NCBI GenBank assembly: GCA_001695595.3
Contig: MBPM02000037.1
Coordinates: 248,001 to 312,000, forward strand
Length of the DNA: 64,000 nucleotides
Direction of reading: 5' to 3'
Source of the DNA: Plasmopara viticola
Lineage: Eukaryota; Oomycota; Peronosporomycetes; Peronosporales; Peronosporaceae
The translations under genes were made by a program, and so were the position numbers. Below are positions 25,423 to 38,104 of the stretch, piece after piece (within the stretch, counting starts at the first letter, position 1; each line of letters opens with the position of its first letter). The notes under the pieces were generated by a model. The model made no database searches, had not been told where the DNA came from, and saw only the letters and a list, made by a program, of their open reading frames with translations.

Positions 25423-28250
25423 TCAGGTACTCGCTTTCGAATTACCAGTTTCCTGGGAGGGACCTTTCAGCTTCATGACAAATCTTAAGGCATCCACCCA
25501 ATCGCTACGCTTAGTCTTTTTGGCTTCTGCGCTCTCACCGTCAGCAATCTAAAGGAAAGATTCCAGAGTGTTAGACATTTAGTCAAATTCCATCGTACTT
25601 CAGTGCAGTCCATACCTCAAGGTCCAATGTGCGGTTCTCTTCGTATTCAACCGAAAAACAGTGTGGGGCTCGAGCTGGTTGTTTCGCACGCTCAAACACA
25701 CGCGTCTTCTGGCCAACAGAAATTCCTGTGATGAAATTCGTTGCAATGGTTGCCTTTGGTGTCGTGCTGTTTACTTGGCGGTAGAAAAGATACTCGAGAT
25801 CAGCAGAACACCATACGAAACGCACGTGGGGCTTTCCGAACCGCCCGTATTTAACAAATAAACTTCCATCCCGTAAAAGCTGCATGCGTTTTCGAATGAG
25901 TTCACTGCCTGACTTTCGAGCATTCGGGCTTTCAACGCTGTCCACCGTCAAAACAGCAGCTCGGGCGGCCATTTGTTTGCCATTTTCATTATAAAATTGC
26001 TCCGGGATACTCAAGTTGCTACTTTCCGGCTTGGGAGCTAAGGTTTGCAATGGAGTGACCGACGAACGACCGTATTCGTGATTCCCGGAAGCCTCCGTGT
26101 CATCTTCACTATCGCTATCTGCACGAGTTCCAGACAGTGGTGAACGAGATAAGTGACGCTTTCGAAGCATTTCTGTGTGGGACTCTGACCGTCGAGTCAT
26201 TCGATTTTGCTCTCCGTCAAATTTGAACTCGGTATTGGCTTGGATCTGAACTTTCAGTACTTCAGCCTCATGCTTTTGCTCTATCAATTGTTGCTCGAGT
26301 GCCTCAACCGTTTCATTTTGTTTTGTCATAAGCTCTTGAAATTCTGCCGCCGTATTGTAGGCAGAGATTGTATTTTCCTTTAAAATAGCTAGACACCCAA
26401 AAGCCGTGACCATCCCCAATTCTCTTATTTCACCCACTATCTCTTCATAACGAAAGCGAGCTTCTTTGTATTCCCCCTCACTTCTTGGTTTGTCAAGTTC
26501 TTCGCGTGGTAAATTACCTGCACGTAGCAATCGCTCGACAATGCCTTCACACTGCAACCAGTCAACCTCTTTGTCGACTTCTTCTCGCGTAGTTTGGGCC
26601 CTTTTTGCTGTAGCCAAAGCCGCTTGAGTCTCTCCTTGCGCTAAAGAAAGACGTTGCCCCCACTGCTGTTCATTCTTGGCAAGTTGGAGCGTCTGGTCAT
26701 TCAAATTCTTCTCCAGTTGGACAATTCGTGATTGTAGCTCCAAATTTCTTGACTCAAGCTCTTCATTAAGTTTTTCGACCGCTTTCAAACGCTTTTCGGC
26801 ATCAACTTCAGTGTTGACTGCAATGTCCACAGTCACCTCGGAGCAACGTTGCATAAAGCGACAAGTCGAAATCGTTTCATCGAGAAAATCTCTCTCGTGA
26901 TTCAATGTAGCGATAAAGACGGACTTGCAATTGCCCCCCAAACTGCCTCGTAGAACCGACGTGAGCATCGAGTTTCGATATGGAACGTGCTTTGTTTTCG
27001 TCAATGTGTTTTTCGTGCTCCGAAGCGACAAAATCACCTACAAATTCATGTTAACAAGAATAAAAGTTCAATCTCGAAGGCAAATACCTGTTCAAGGTGG
27101 TGAAGGGAGAGGTTAATGTATTTTCCTTCCGAACGCATACGCTGTGTTCCTTCATGTTTGTAAACTCGTTCTGATCCCGCAAGATCGACCAAGTGGAGCT
27201 TAGAGGTGACAATCACGTCCGAGTCTGTCGGACGCGACTCGATCATGACACTAAAAATTGAATGCGAGCGCGACGAAGCCTGTCAAAGAGTATAAATTAC
27301 CGTAAGCAAAAGTTTTAGCCACATATGACTCGCTGTATTACTTGATTCATGGGGGTGTCGCTTGCAATGCGGTTCATATTTCCAAGAAAGAGCAAATTTA
27401 ATGCTTCTTCTTCCGAAGCTGCCTCAAATACACTACAGAACACCAATACAATTAAGCCATTAATGTATCAATCAGATCAAACTTGACCAACTAACCTTAA
27501 ATTTCGAAAATGCATATCGCCCTCGTCGTCATCCAAGAGCGTCACTTTTGTCCAATTCTCGATCGGCTTCTCAGTATGAGACCTAAAAGTATGACCAAAA
27601 TACAGTCACAACAAGATCTCTTGTATGCTATCATCACTTACCGATCCAGCAAGTCGTAAACATTTTCATTGTAAATTTCGAGGTAGGAAATGTAGCAAAA
27701 GTAACGCATGTCCGGTCGTTTCTCAAATTCCTCAAAAATAGTGGAGAGTGCACGAGGAATGATGCCACGGTCGGCGTAGTGCTCACCACCCGTTATTGTA
27801 TACGTCTTGCCTGAGCCAGTCTGTCCGTAGGCTAGAATGGTTCCATTGTAGCCATTTAATGCACTCTGCACAATATCCTACAGAAATATTATGGCAATCT
27901 AGTAAATCAACATTTCAATGACACTTTAAACTTGAGCACGCACGAGGCAAACTTCGTTATAAACTTGCTCTTGTGAAATGCTCGGATCAAAAACGTCATT
28001 GAATTGAAAGTCGACCCCATCGCGCTGCTTTAAATGCATCCGGCACTCGTCATCGCCTGGAGGAGGAAATGCAATGACTGTTTTACTGATTCGACCGTCA
28101 TTCATCCTTTCTGTAATTGTATTGAAAGGTCAGTTGCGAGAAAAGTATTTCGTGCCAAAAGTGTGCGGTACCAAGGTCAAACGAAGCACAGTCATGTCCA
28201 CAACGAGGAGGCCGCAAACGTGCGTAGGTGCCAATATGCCACTTCACCAT
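25423..28250 (-). CDS. Kinesin-9 (KIF9/KIF6 family) motor with C-terminal PH-like domain
   Basis: Eight exons on the minus strand (28250-28172, 28110-27944, 27877-27642, 27582-27496, 27432-27342, 27279-27088, 27037-25616, 25548-25423) give 799 aa with consistent phases. The motor domain comes first (residues 1 to about 345): IGTYARLRPP strand, P-loop GQTGSGKT, switch I NQASSRSH, switch II DLAGSE, and YRNSMLTSVLRGSLGGN. The peptides around EEEALNLLFLG and KYINLSLHHLEQV are diagnostic for kinesin-9, a family that works in cilia and flagella. Coiled coil follows (about 345-440 and 520-545). The end (about 660-795) is a PH-like domain from RDGSLFVKYG to SDWVDALRFVMK, which could bind membrane or a partner. 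The first exon and its start are the least certain, since kinesin N-termini vary. The likely role is in zoospore flagella. Confidence 0.88.
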
Positions 28251-30109
28251 GAAATCTACCGAAGGTCAAAGGACTTTTTGTGCACTCGTGCAAACGGTAG
28301 CAGTTGAGATGTCGTACAATGCTATTGTGAGAGGGGTTATTATTAATACAACTTATTGTCAGTTATTAGCAATTACGGAGATAATCAGAATCTTCAGTAT
28401 ACTTGGGACATTAATGAAGACGATGACATCCGTATGATATTATGACATGCGACCAGTCAATGATGAACTCTAATTTAAAATGATTAAACAACACAGGTAA
28501 AAGGGTAACTAATACTATAGTTTAAGCTCGTGAAAACCGGGCACACAAACAGCTCTAAGCGAGTACGAAAGCCCCCTGATGTTTAAGGGAATTAGAATTG
28601 TGATATTATCACCTCCATTAAAGTTCATCTCGTCGTTACCATGCTGGCCTGGCCAATAAGTTCATTTTTATCGTGGAAGAGTATATGAGTCCGTCAATTT
28701 AAAAAGTCCTTACAATACTATATTTCTAGCGAAGATCTGGTGACTGCAGCAAAATTACAGCAGGCTCTAAAATACGGCATTTAAGTCGCACCAAGTTCGC
28801 TCACGCATCTTTTCACATCTTTATCTTTGTAAAGATTATACACCTTTAAGTCGATCGCTGCTTCAAAAATCATATTTTCACACTGTCACGGTCTTTTGGT
28901 GTACGAGAGTAATTTATTGGGTCGAAAATTTTTGATGCGGCAATGAAGCTATACTTGCTTAAACCGCGCTGACTCAGTATCGAGTAACTTAAGTGGAGCC
29001 GAATATGCGTAAGGTGCTCAACGACAGACCTTATTGCGCACAGTATCGACCACTCTTTCCATACGTGCATACACATTTATGGCCGCAAGCCCGTGCGAGG
29101 ACACAAAGGCAACTGAATAAAGTGTGCAAGCGTTGTGTCTCTACTTTACGCTGTGTCTAATGATAAATGCATAGACGTTAAAATATCGACCAAAGCGCCC
29201 TTACTTATCGTTGCTCACATGATAAAGATGTTTGCAGCATTCGGCAAAATCAACTTTTTTTCTTGTATCATGTGGAGGAGTAAAACTTGCGCACTACATT
29301 TTCATAGTGTCTGTGCCCGTATTGAATAGGACACCGATTACGGAAATTTTTCTTAAAGATGGTTTCTTCTGCGAAATCAGAAGTCTTATCTCGCATGCAC
29401 GGCTTTAATCGTAAACTGCCTAATTACATCCAGCCTTCCAATTCGATGACTGTCAAGTGTTGTGTCACACGTAATTTGTCTTTTTCGCGGATCTGAGTAG
29501 CTCACTGTCTATCTCGGTTTGTACGTCAAGCACTTCTGTATCTGTTTATGTTATTAATTGCTGCAGGCTTGTGCCAAACACTATTTTGAAGTGCGAGATA
29601 GTCCTAAAGTATTGGCGGCATCAATAGAGTGCTCTCCAATCAGCAACAGTATCTATAACACAAGTTTGACACCAATAATTAAAACAGTGACGCGAAATTT
29701 CAGCGCTAGTTGCATGATGACAATACATGAAGTGCGATCGCAGGCATGACTACCTCAGCCACTTGGTTAAATCAGCTTCAAATTTTTGCAGCATCAGGCT
29801 TTGATCGGCAGGGCAATAAATTCTCAAACTTGATATGTGACCAAGGGATGGCCATGTCTTGTTTTCATAAGAAACGTTCAGCTTATCCGTTTGAGCTTAA
29901 TCTTGTGAGAGTACATTTTCATAAATCTATAGAAAGGTCTTAAAACTAGGCGGCTTACAAAATTTTGGCAAAGAATTGGTATCGAAATTACTTTTGATCA
30001 ATTGTGAATAGCATCTTTCCAGCGATGTAGCCGTAGAGGCAAGAAAAGGCACGAACGAAAATCGAAGCCGATGCCTCGACCTTGAAAAGGAAATTTCCAG
30101 CAACTTTAT
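28251..30109. other. Intergenic, nothing recognised
   Basis: About 1.9 kb of AT-rich DNA upstream of the kinesin gene and beside the copia element. Open frames are short and without family motifs. A minus-strand stretch near 29.6-30.1 kb is protein-like but interrupted by stops. Confidence 0.45.
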
Positions 30110-30344
30110 TGGCAAAGGTGTGCGTTCGAGAAGGTAGAATGCGAAGTGAATATATTTAGGTCCTTAGTTCGCTATGTGCTGCCTCTAAGCCTATCTTCCT
30201 AGGTCGTTCTAAATGCTTCTTTGTGACGTCAATCCAGTCATTTCAGCCTACGACGTCATGAACTTGTCGTGATCCTGTCCGTAATCGCGTGTCGTCATCC
30301 TGTGTCGTCATCCGCCTGTCCCACATGCATTCAGCGGTGTAACA
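30110..30344 (-). repeat. Copia 3' LTR (left copy)
   Basis: 235 bp, matched to 34371-34587 along its length with indels. It contains a TGACGTCA palindrome at 30224-30231 and a second GACGTCAT nearby. The outer boundary is taken at the TGG shared by both copies and is uncertain by a few bases. Confidence 0.75.
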
Positions 30345-30363
30345 CAATCACCCCCCCTCGCCG

Positions 30364-30690
30364 CTAATGCTGACTACACCTTTCACCGATGTCACTTGCT
30401 TGAAGCAAGTATTTGAGTTGTTTAGTGCCGAGAGCTTTTGTCAGCATGTCTGCCAACTGATCCACTGTCGACTTGTACTTGACCACGATGATGTCTCGGG
30501 CCACATTCTCTCGGATGAGATGGTGATGAATGGTTCTGGCGTTGTAGCCAGCGTTGCTAGCAAGCCCGATTGCACCTTGAGTTTCTTCCCAAACCAATAG
30601 AGCTTTCACTTGCTCATGACCGACATTCTTGAGATTGGCAAGGTACTCTGCTTTTGCCGAGCTCAACGCCACCGTCCTCTGGTATTTCAA
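30364..30690 (-). pseudogene. Copia RNase H fragment
   Basis: A 108-codon minus-strand frame reads TVALSSAKAEYLA, then a long-range match to copia RNase H: IHHHLIREN, VKYKSTVDQLADMLTKAL. It is joined by a broken stretch at 30726-30950 (CLLRYLKATRDFEI) belonging to the segment between polymerase and RNase H. Frameshifts separate them, so no functional polyprotein is made. Confidence 0.8.
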
Positions 30691-31070
30691 AATTTAAAGC
30701 ACTGGAGCGCCACCAATCATTATCATTATCCTCGACACAGAGTTCCGGACATCGATATTGCTACCCCAATCCGCATCAGTATATGATGTAACTCGAACTC
30801 GCTGGCGCTGCCGTCGTAGTTGATCTCAAAGTCCCTCGTTGCTTTGAGATATCGAAGTAAGCAAATCGCGGCCTTGCCAAGAAATGCGACAGCTGTGTGA
30901 CCACATATGCGATATCGGGATGCGTACATGTTGTAATGTATAGCAAACATCCGATCAGCGTCCTATAAGGCTTCGACCGAATTTCTTCTTTATTACTGTC
31001 CGTCGTTGGCTTGCATCTTCGACAGCTTTAGGCCTAGTTAGCACAAATTCACCACTACCTTCGCATTGTG

Positions 31071-31673
31071 CTAATTAAACCTGTTCACCACGTCGTCAAT
31101 GTATCTTGTCTGCCGAATCATGAGTGTGCTGCTGTTGCGATCATGGTTGATCTCTATTTCGGAATATAATTTGGCCTTGCATCCCTTCATCTTGAACAAG
31201 TACGTTGGTCCTACTTTAACATCTTGTATCTGTTTACTCTTCTTGGCATGGATGATCATGCCGTCTATGTATAGACAAACGTAGACATAGTTGTCGTTCT
31301 TGCCCTTGACGTAAATGCACTGATCCGCCCCACTACTCCGAAGGCCCATATGCAGGAAAACAGCATGAATTGTCTTGTTCCATGCACTCGCAGCTTGCTT
31401 TAAAGCATTGATCGCCTTGCCTAGCTTGCGCATCATGGTATCAGCATTGACAATTCCGTAAGGCACTTCCATATACACCTCTTCCTTGAGGTCACTATTC
31501 AGGAAGGCTGTGTAGACAACCGGTTGCTCAGTTACGTATCCATTCGCAATCACCACCGACAGCACAACCCTGAAAGAATTCATATTTGCCGCTGGTGAGT
31601 ATGTCTCGAAGAACTCGATACCAAATTCCTGTTTGAAGCTCTTGGCAACAGGTCGGGTCTTGTAGCTCACCAC
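31071..31673 (-). pseudogene. Copia reverse transcriptase fragment
   Basis: A 200-codon minus-strand frame covers most of the copia polymerase: FFETYSPAANMNSFRVVLS, the QP..Y.AFLN..L.EEVYME(V)P region and YVCLYIDGMII. The catalytic YVDD box reads YIDG, so an active-site aspartate is lost. Stops on both sides complete the inactivation. Confidence 0.85.
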
Positions 31674-32553
31674 TTGTCCAAGCTCGTTGCGCTTCTACGT
31701 AAAACCCCATCAGCACCCGATTGCCCCAACGTTCTTCTTCTTAGGCACAAGCGTCCATGAGACGTTTGCTGCATAGGCCTTAAGCTCTGCATTCATCGCC
31801 TTCTGCCAGTCATAAGCGTCGTCACTATTCATTGCTTGCTGGTACGTGGTTGGGGAGTCACCCGCCTCACCAACATCAGTAGCACACGCAAGAACGGCTT
31901 CAGCGACGAGCCCAACTTCATCATTTTTTGCACGCTTGGCTTTTGGTGGACCATCACTCTCTTCTGCTTTGTGCTCTTCATCGCCACTTAAGCTCTCCAA
32001 AAGAAGAAACACAGGCTTTCTCGAGCGTCTAGTCCGTCCAGGCACCACCTGGAATACTATTTGACCTTCTGCATAAGCTTGCGAAGGAGAGCGGTAGAAG
32101 CCAACTCCAAAATTTGTGCGACCGGGCTGGAAGGAGGAAGTTGTGGTAGTTGGTGTTCCAGCTAAATCTCACTCATTTACACATCAGGAGCGTGATTCTC
32201 GGCACCTACCATTGGCTCTTCTGAAGTAGATTTTAGTGATGTCTTGACATTTATCGGTGCATCATCAGCGTCCTTGGTAATGTAGGTATACGTCTTGTGT
32301 TGTGATGAGTCCGTGGTACATATTCCGCCTGCTTCACGCTCGTCAAGCCGAGTGCATCACACCAATTTGACTGTACAGCTTTCCGAATCAAACATACTAT
32401 ATTCTTTTGTGCCTTCTGAGTACTAAAAAAAACAAGCACCGAAAGCCTATAGGGTCGAGTTTCGTACTCTTAATATCGTTGACATGAGCACAGCCCTGGA
32501 ATCCAAAATACACGTAGATGCTCAAGTTCCAGCTTGCGCTTTAAGCCTAATCA

Positions 32554-33094
32554 CTACGGTGTGATATCCGAATTTGCCGAGTTTATCGAGCGATTGATCA
32601 GATACACCGCAGTGCTTACTGCTTCCGCCCACGATTTTGTGGGTACACTCTTGTAATGCATCATGCTTCGCGCCTTTTCCATAATTGTGCGGTTCAACCG
32701 CTTTACAAAACTATTTTGTTTCGGGATATATGGTACCGTGCGCTGATGCATAATACCGTTTTTGGCACAGATTTCGACAGCCTTTTTGTTCACATTTTCT
32801 GTCCCGTTGTCGGATTGCAGACAATAGAAACGTAATACACATTGGTTCTCGTAGAGAGCTTTCAACTTGATCAGCTTATAGTCACTTCACTTTTGTTCTT
32901 CATGAAGTACGCCACCACAAATCTCGAATAATCATCCACACAAAAAGCACATGTCGTGCGTCACCCTTCGAGACCGTCTTTATCGGTCCCATCATGTCCG
33001 TGTGCACGAATTTCAGGTCACGTGATGTCTTTGTAAGCGATCGTGACGGGAACGAGTCAACCGTCAGCTTATCCTTCAGACACCATTCACACAA
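32554..33094 (-). pseudogene. Copia integrase fragment
   Basis: Two minus-strand frames (32900-33094 and 32554-32865) carry the zinc-finger CEWCLKDK, the first catalytic strand VHTDMMGP, then SDNGTEN and PYIPKQNSFVKRLNRTIMEKARSM, in the order of a copia integrase. A frame break lies between them. Expected GxxE/R-rich segments are partly changed. Confidence 0.8.
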
Positions 33095-33199
33095 CTTTCA
33101 AATGCACTGCTTTACCGCCGGCACACCGCTTGTAGCAAGCGATGTCTCAATCATGCCACTTTTCCAGGATGTCCCGAGCGAGCGTGCCAAAGCTCCCAC

Positions 33200-34290
33200 T
33201 CATTGTGATCCCAGGCGTATTCCACCAGCCAAGTTTCTTCTTGCTCGCAGTCCAGAACGTACGCTTTCCCAACTTTCTCGCCTTTTGCAATGGCTAAGTG
33301 CGTACTCCAAATGATGCACGAGACGCTTAAAAGAACACTTTAAATCACGCTCAGCAAGCTTGTCAACTGACAAAAGCCGTCTGAGACCTAAAATGTGTAA
33401 TACCGCGACCATCTTGATCCGCAAGCCGTCCAAACTAGCAAGCTTGACCGTACCCTTACGAGTCACCCGCTGCTTCCTTCCATCTGCGAGGGTGACCTCT
33501 GTACTATTCTCCAACACTTCGTCGTCGATGAGATTATTTCGATGAGGTGACGTGTGCGACATGGCGTCGCTGTTTAAAACCAGTCAACACAGTGCTGTTC
33601 ACCAGTAGTAAACACAGCATCGTCTTCCTTAAATCCGTTTCGTTTTTACGATCCCGCTTGATATGTCCAACTTGGTCACAGTTAAAGCACTTGCCCTTGA
33701 ATTTACCGCCATTCTTCCGCAGACCGCCTCTTTGGCGACCATTAAATTGGCCTCTCTTGATTCGTCCCGCAACTACCGTGAACGCACGCTCCGTAGGTTA
33801 TTTCTACTTCGGTTGCTCGTACTCCCAAAGAAACCTTTCTTTCACATCTGCCAATGTCACGTCCTTGGAGTTCTTCACAATAGACGAGGTCATCCCATAC
33901 TCTGCAGGGAGACTGCTCAACAGAATCACAAGTTAATGAGTCTCGTTCAACAGCTCTATCAAAGTATGTCGCCCCACGAAAAGCTCGTCAAAGCTGTCTA
34001 GGTGCATCGTCATCGCCATACTATCGGTGATCTTAAAGTCATGTAGACGACGGGTCATCGACACTCGATTGTGCATCGTCGAGCGGTTGTAGAATCACGC
34101 AGTGTGTTCCATTCCATGATAGGTATCGTAGCCGACCAAATCTTGGATGATGCTCAATTGCCACACCCAGGTCGATCAGCCCAAGAGCCTTCAAATCGTT
34201 AAGCACCCACAACTCGGTCATCAGCAGACCCTTCCTTGCCAGCGTACTTCGCATAACAAACTCCCAGGGAAAATTTTTCAAGTACCTAGG
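33200..34290 (-). pseudogene. Copia gag and protease-to-integrase region
   Basis: Minus-strand frames of 120 and 80 codons match the copia pattern before the integrase: a variable segment with VTLADGRKQRVTRKGTVKL and VLHILGLRRLLSVDKL (typical of the protease-to-integrase region), and upstream gag sequence at 34039-34281. The zinc knuckle near 33.7 kb is damaged. Breaks occur in each part. Confidence 0.65.
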
Positions 34291-34370
34291 AGGATCCCAG
34301 CTTTCTTGCTTCTCATTAAAGAGGCGTGCGAGGAGAGGTGCTTGAAAGCTTTGTGCGGATGCTAACCTAT

Positions 34371-34587
34371 TGGGAAAGGTGTGCGTCCGAAAGGTAGAAT
34401 GCGAAGTAAATTTATTCGGGTACTTAGTTCGCTATGGGCTACCTATCTTTCAAGATTCATCTAAATGCTTCTTTGTGACGTCATCTAATGACGCCATTCC
34501 AGTGACGTCAGCCTACGACGTCATAACCCTAACCGTGATCCTGTGTCGTCATCCGCCTGTCTCACATGCATTCAACGGTGTTAAACA
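34371..34587 (-). repeat. Copia 5' LTR (right copy)
   Basis: 217 bp matching 30110-30344. It carries three TGACGTCA-like palindromes (exact at 34476-34483 and 34503-34510, and a GACGTCAT at about 34517-34524), which are bZIP/CREB-type sites in other eukaryotes and could be transcription signals of the element. Confidence 0.75.
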
Positions 34588-37500
34588 ACAAACTCGAGCC
34601 AAAATAAACGATTAAAGGGAAGGCCTTGCCTGACGAATAAGATCACAAATCAGATAAACTTGACCGAGTCTTAAACATTGTAAATGTCTCAGCCTCTAGC
34701 ACTAGATGAAATAGAGCCTTACTTACTAGCAGAAATAACCGCGACATATGCGGTCGACGGTGGTGTGTTATTATTAAAACATACATCCTTATAGGATTGG
34801 AGTGTTATAAGTTCTATTGCAATGGTCATGATATGCCACAGTATAGACTAATCATTGTTACCAATAGTACAACCCAATTTAGGAGGATGCAAGCTTTTGA
34901 TGTCAAGCAACACAGATCGGAGAAGCAGTCAATTGAATTGTAAGCTCGGCTGCAGCTGAGACCCGACCACGATCTTCAAAAGCGCAAAATAGTTTTGATC
35001 TTAAAAGTAAATGGTCAAAGCTTCAGTCGGTCGACATTCTGGATCGAAGGAACCTGTTTATGTTAAGCTGCATGCCAGTTGCAATGCAAAAAGTTGATTC
35101 TGTGACAACAAATGAAACGAGCCCGATGGAGATCATTCACTAGTCTATTAATAATGTCAACGAAGCTGAGAATGGGATACATATGTCCCGATATTGGATT
35201 AGGGAGAATCGTAGTCATAGCACAAGTATTATATTGATAAACTAGCAATAGCGGTTCTCCATGGCGGACGTCTAATTAAAAAGAAGCATCGCGAGCTAGA
35301 GCCATTGTTTGCATGATCTCACAACTAGAAGTGTCGAAGCTTAACAACGACTTCCGGCACAGAGTCTCCACTGCTGATTACAACGGTCTTAAATCTGACA
35401 GCTACCACTATCAACATATAGCACTAATAAAATTTGGAGATATATATAGCACCAATAAAATTTGGAGATCACAACTGTTACGTTAATTTGAAAGCTCATA
35501 AGTGGTTGATGGCGCGAAGGATAACCCAACCGGGTGCAAATTAAATTTGTTATTTACAAAAGCCTGAAAAAGAAAAGATGGCCGACCTTTTGGTCTGAAG
35601 TTGGCATCGTCGATTAATAATCAGAATTCTGGTCCAACTTTTTTGTGTAATATTGAGACCATGCGTAAAGAATTTGGTCATGCGCCCAAACAAGATTTGA
35701 AAACATGTTTTAGCTCAAGTGCTTGTGCCAACTCGAAAGGAAAGTTGGTACCATTGACAAGCCTGGGATCTCTGCAATTGCTGTGTAGCGTGGTAAAAAT
35801 CTCTTTTGTACGCGGCACGTCTAAAATTGCAACTTAATAAAAAATGGTTTCTTGACTGCTGAGGTAAAAACTGAGATAAATATTGTAATTTTTCAAACAC
35901 CATGGCCTAATTTTTGTGGAAAATTTAAAATGACTTTCTTAGGACCTGAAAAGGCGTTGATCAACCAAAAAAGCTTGCTTGGAGCAAAGACAAATATATT
36001 TGGAAAGTCCCGGCTTTAGCCACATTGTGGTAAATCTGAATTAAGACTTGTGCTCACGGAGTGCTGTATATAAGTCGGTAAAGACGGAAGCGTCGTAGTT
36101 ATCTTCTTTTTTGGCACGAAATACATCAAGAATCATTTTTCAAAGTCCTATGTAAATTGTATTTTCGAAGTAGGAAATTCCAATGTCTGCTTGTGTGACA
36201 ACGTAGCCGTTTACACCTGGTGGCGCCAAAATATTCGAGAAGTGTAAATTCATTTACGGTGCGTATACGTCGTATAGCGGTAGTGCAAAGCCACAAAGAT
36301 GGTCGTGCCTCTTAGCACGTAATTTTTCAACCTAGTCTCATGTACGATCAAAATCCGATGAAGGCCTATTTGGATTTAATATTTGCTGGCATTTCCATAA
36401 AATCGCGCACTAGAAATGATTGCACACGACGATCTTTCGGGGCCGATTGAGATATCCTTGCAATCTTCAAAGGCTTGGGCATTTCCTGCAAAGTGGGTGA
36501 ACACCTTCACCTCTGCAAAAATACCACCAAGCCACGAGCTAAGTATCCATTTACTCTTCACAACAGGTTCGGCAGTCACAATTTAGTGTTGAGTTGCGTA
36601 AGGCTTTCTGGGAGTAGCTTTTTTTGCTTTCTTAGTTCACCTTGCCTTTTGACCTGCGCGGCATGCAGGATAGGAATGGCTACAGCTTAAGCTTACAAAC
36701 ATTTGCGTCAATAGTGCCCACTAGTTCGTGACGAAGACGCCTAAAAAATTTTAGGCAACGTCTAAGAGGTAGAAAATATGTCGAACATCTTTCTGTCTTC
36801 GACCGTTATACGGATCCCAACATAATCTTGTGTTTCTGAAGTGCTTTTTAGATTGGTAAGTCTACTTCCATCGAACCTGCACGTGCAACAAATGTATTGA
36901 GGCCCACAATAAACAACCGGTTAAAAGCTTAATGCAATCATTGCTGCAGGAAATTAATATATACACTGTCGACCAAAACTCTCCAGGTCTGATCCAAACG
37001 GAAAAAAGGCTGACAGCGAATTGGTATGATAAGCTTGCATGATTAAGTATCAGCATAGTTTATTGTACGCACTTTTCGCAGTACTTAATCTTTATAACAC
37101 ACGATTTGCCTCTTGCGCTTGTTGAAAATACAAAGTGACGCTTACATTGTGATTGAAGTACACCTATCATAAAAGTGGTAGACAATGACACGGCTATAAA
37201 ATTTCAATAAGGGCACTAAAGGTGTTGAAGACCTTAGTGAGCTGTCCTTTTGTCTTTCTAAAATTGGTCGCAATTGCCTTGCATGATACGAGTCTCACTG
37301 CAAAGCTGCTAAGGCTCTCCAACATGACCGAGAATTCCAAAGCCTTTAAGCCTCCAGCAATATTGTAGAATCGAAATCATTAGCTTACATTTTCGGGCCT
37401 GGAAGGAGAAAGCTTACGGCAATGAGTATTTGTACAAAGCAGCACTAATAATCATAACTCACAAGCAATATTACTTAGCGTGCGCGCTCCCATTGTAAAG

Positions 37501-37588
37501 AGGCTGAGTTTAAATAGGGCGCTATCACTTGTATGACTGTGACCTTATTCTCAGCCTTTGTAGTATTTGCGCCTTTGTACTGTATGCA
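34588..37588. other. Spacer between the two retroelements, nothing recognised
   Basis: About 3 kb of AT-rich DNA. Open frames on both strands are short. A minus-strand stretch at about 36.0-36.6 kb is protein-like over several broken frames (for example EVKVFTHFAGNAQAFEDCKDISI) and probably another transposon or gene fossil, but I cannot name it. A short tandem repeat lies at 35416-35467. Confidence 0.4.
35416..35467. repeat. Two-copy tandem repeat, 28-bp period
   Basis: Two copies of a 24-bp core (from ATATAGCAC.. to ..TTTGGAG) lie 28 bp apart and differ at one base. It is noncoding and a slippage product. Confidence 0.7.
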
Positions 37589-37595
37589 TATGAAG

Positions 37596-37995
37596 TAACA
37601 CAGTCGCAGAGAAAGCTGTTAAGGTCGGCCGTCGGTTGAGATTGAGGCGCGAGCGAGGTGAAGTAGTAGAAGAAGAGAGGTGTTTGTTGCTTAAAGCAAA
37701 TTGAGAAGTGATATTGGACCTTATTTTCGTGCTGCAGCCTAAATGGTGGCTCTCAGCCATCTACTGCTACCATCCTATAAGCTATCATTACTTCTGGCTT
37801 TTAACACATCCTATATTTCTTTAAGGCAATAAATTCCCTTGATTCCCAGATAGTTATGGGACATCTGGAATTGTCTTCTGGTCCGAGACCGTTAAATTGC
37901 CTATACCAATGATAGTACTAATGCATATATATTTTAGGAATATTTTCATTATTTTGCGTAAAAGCAAGACTATCGGTGACGATGATTACGTCACA
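37596..37995 (-). repeat. Gypsy 3' LTR (left copy)
   Basis: About 400 bp, aligned to 41967-42399 with many substitutions and several indels. On the minus strand it begins TGTGACGTAA. Exact ends are uncertain by one or two bases because the opposite end is not a canonical CA. Confidence 0.75.
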
Positions 37996-38104
37996 TAACT
38001 TCCGTTTTGATAAGATGCCTGCTTTGAAAGGTAAAACTCATCTTTTTGAATCCCCAGTGGAGGTCGATGACTCTGGAAATCTGCTTTAGATTCTCCACAG
38101 GCTC

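Larger units (their letters stand above)
30110..34587 (-). mobile_element. Degenerate Ty1/copia LTR retrotransposon
   Basis: Two related direct repeats (30110-30344 and 34371-34587) bracket a minus-strand copia element with gag, integrase, reverse transcriptase and RNase H pieces in that order, the copia order. A run of seven C on the plus strand just inside the left repeat (about 30350) is the polypurine tract, which sets the TGTTA start of the 3' LTR on the minus strand. All coding parts carry frameshifts or stops. No target-site duplication is visible (TTTAT on one side, ACAAA on the other), and the LTRs differ by substitutions and indels, so the insertion is old. Confidence 0.85.
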
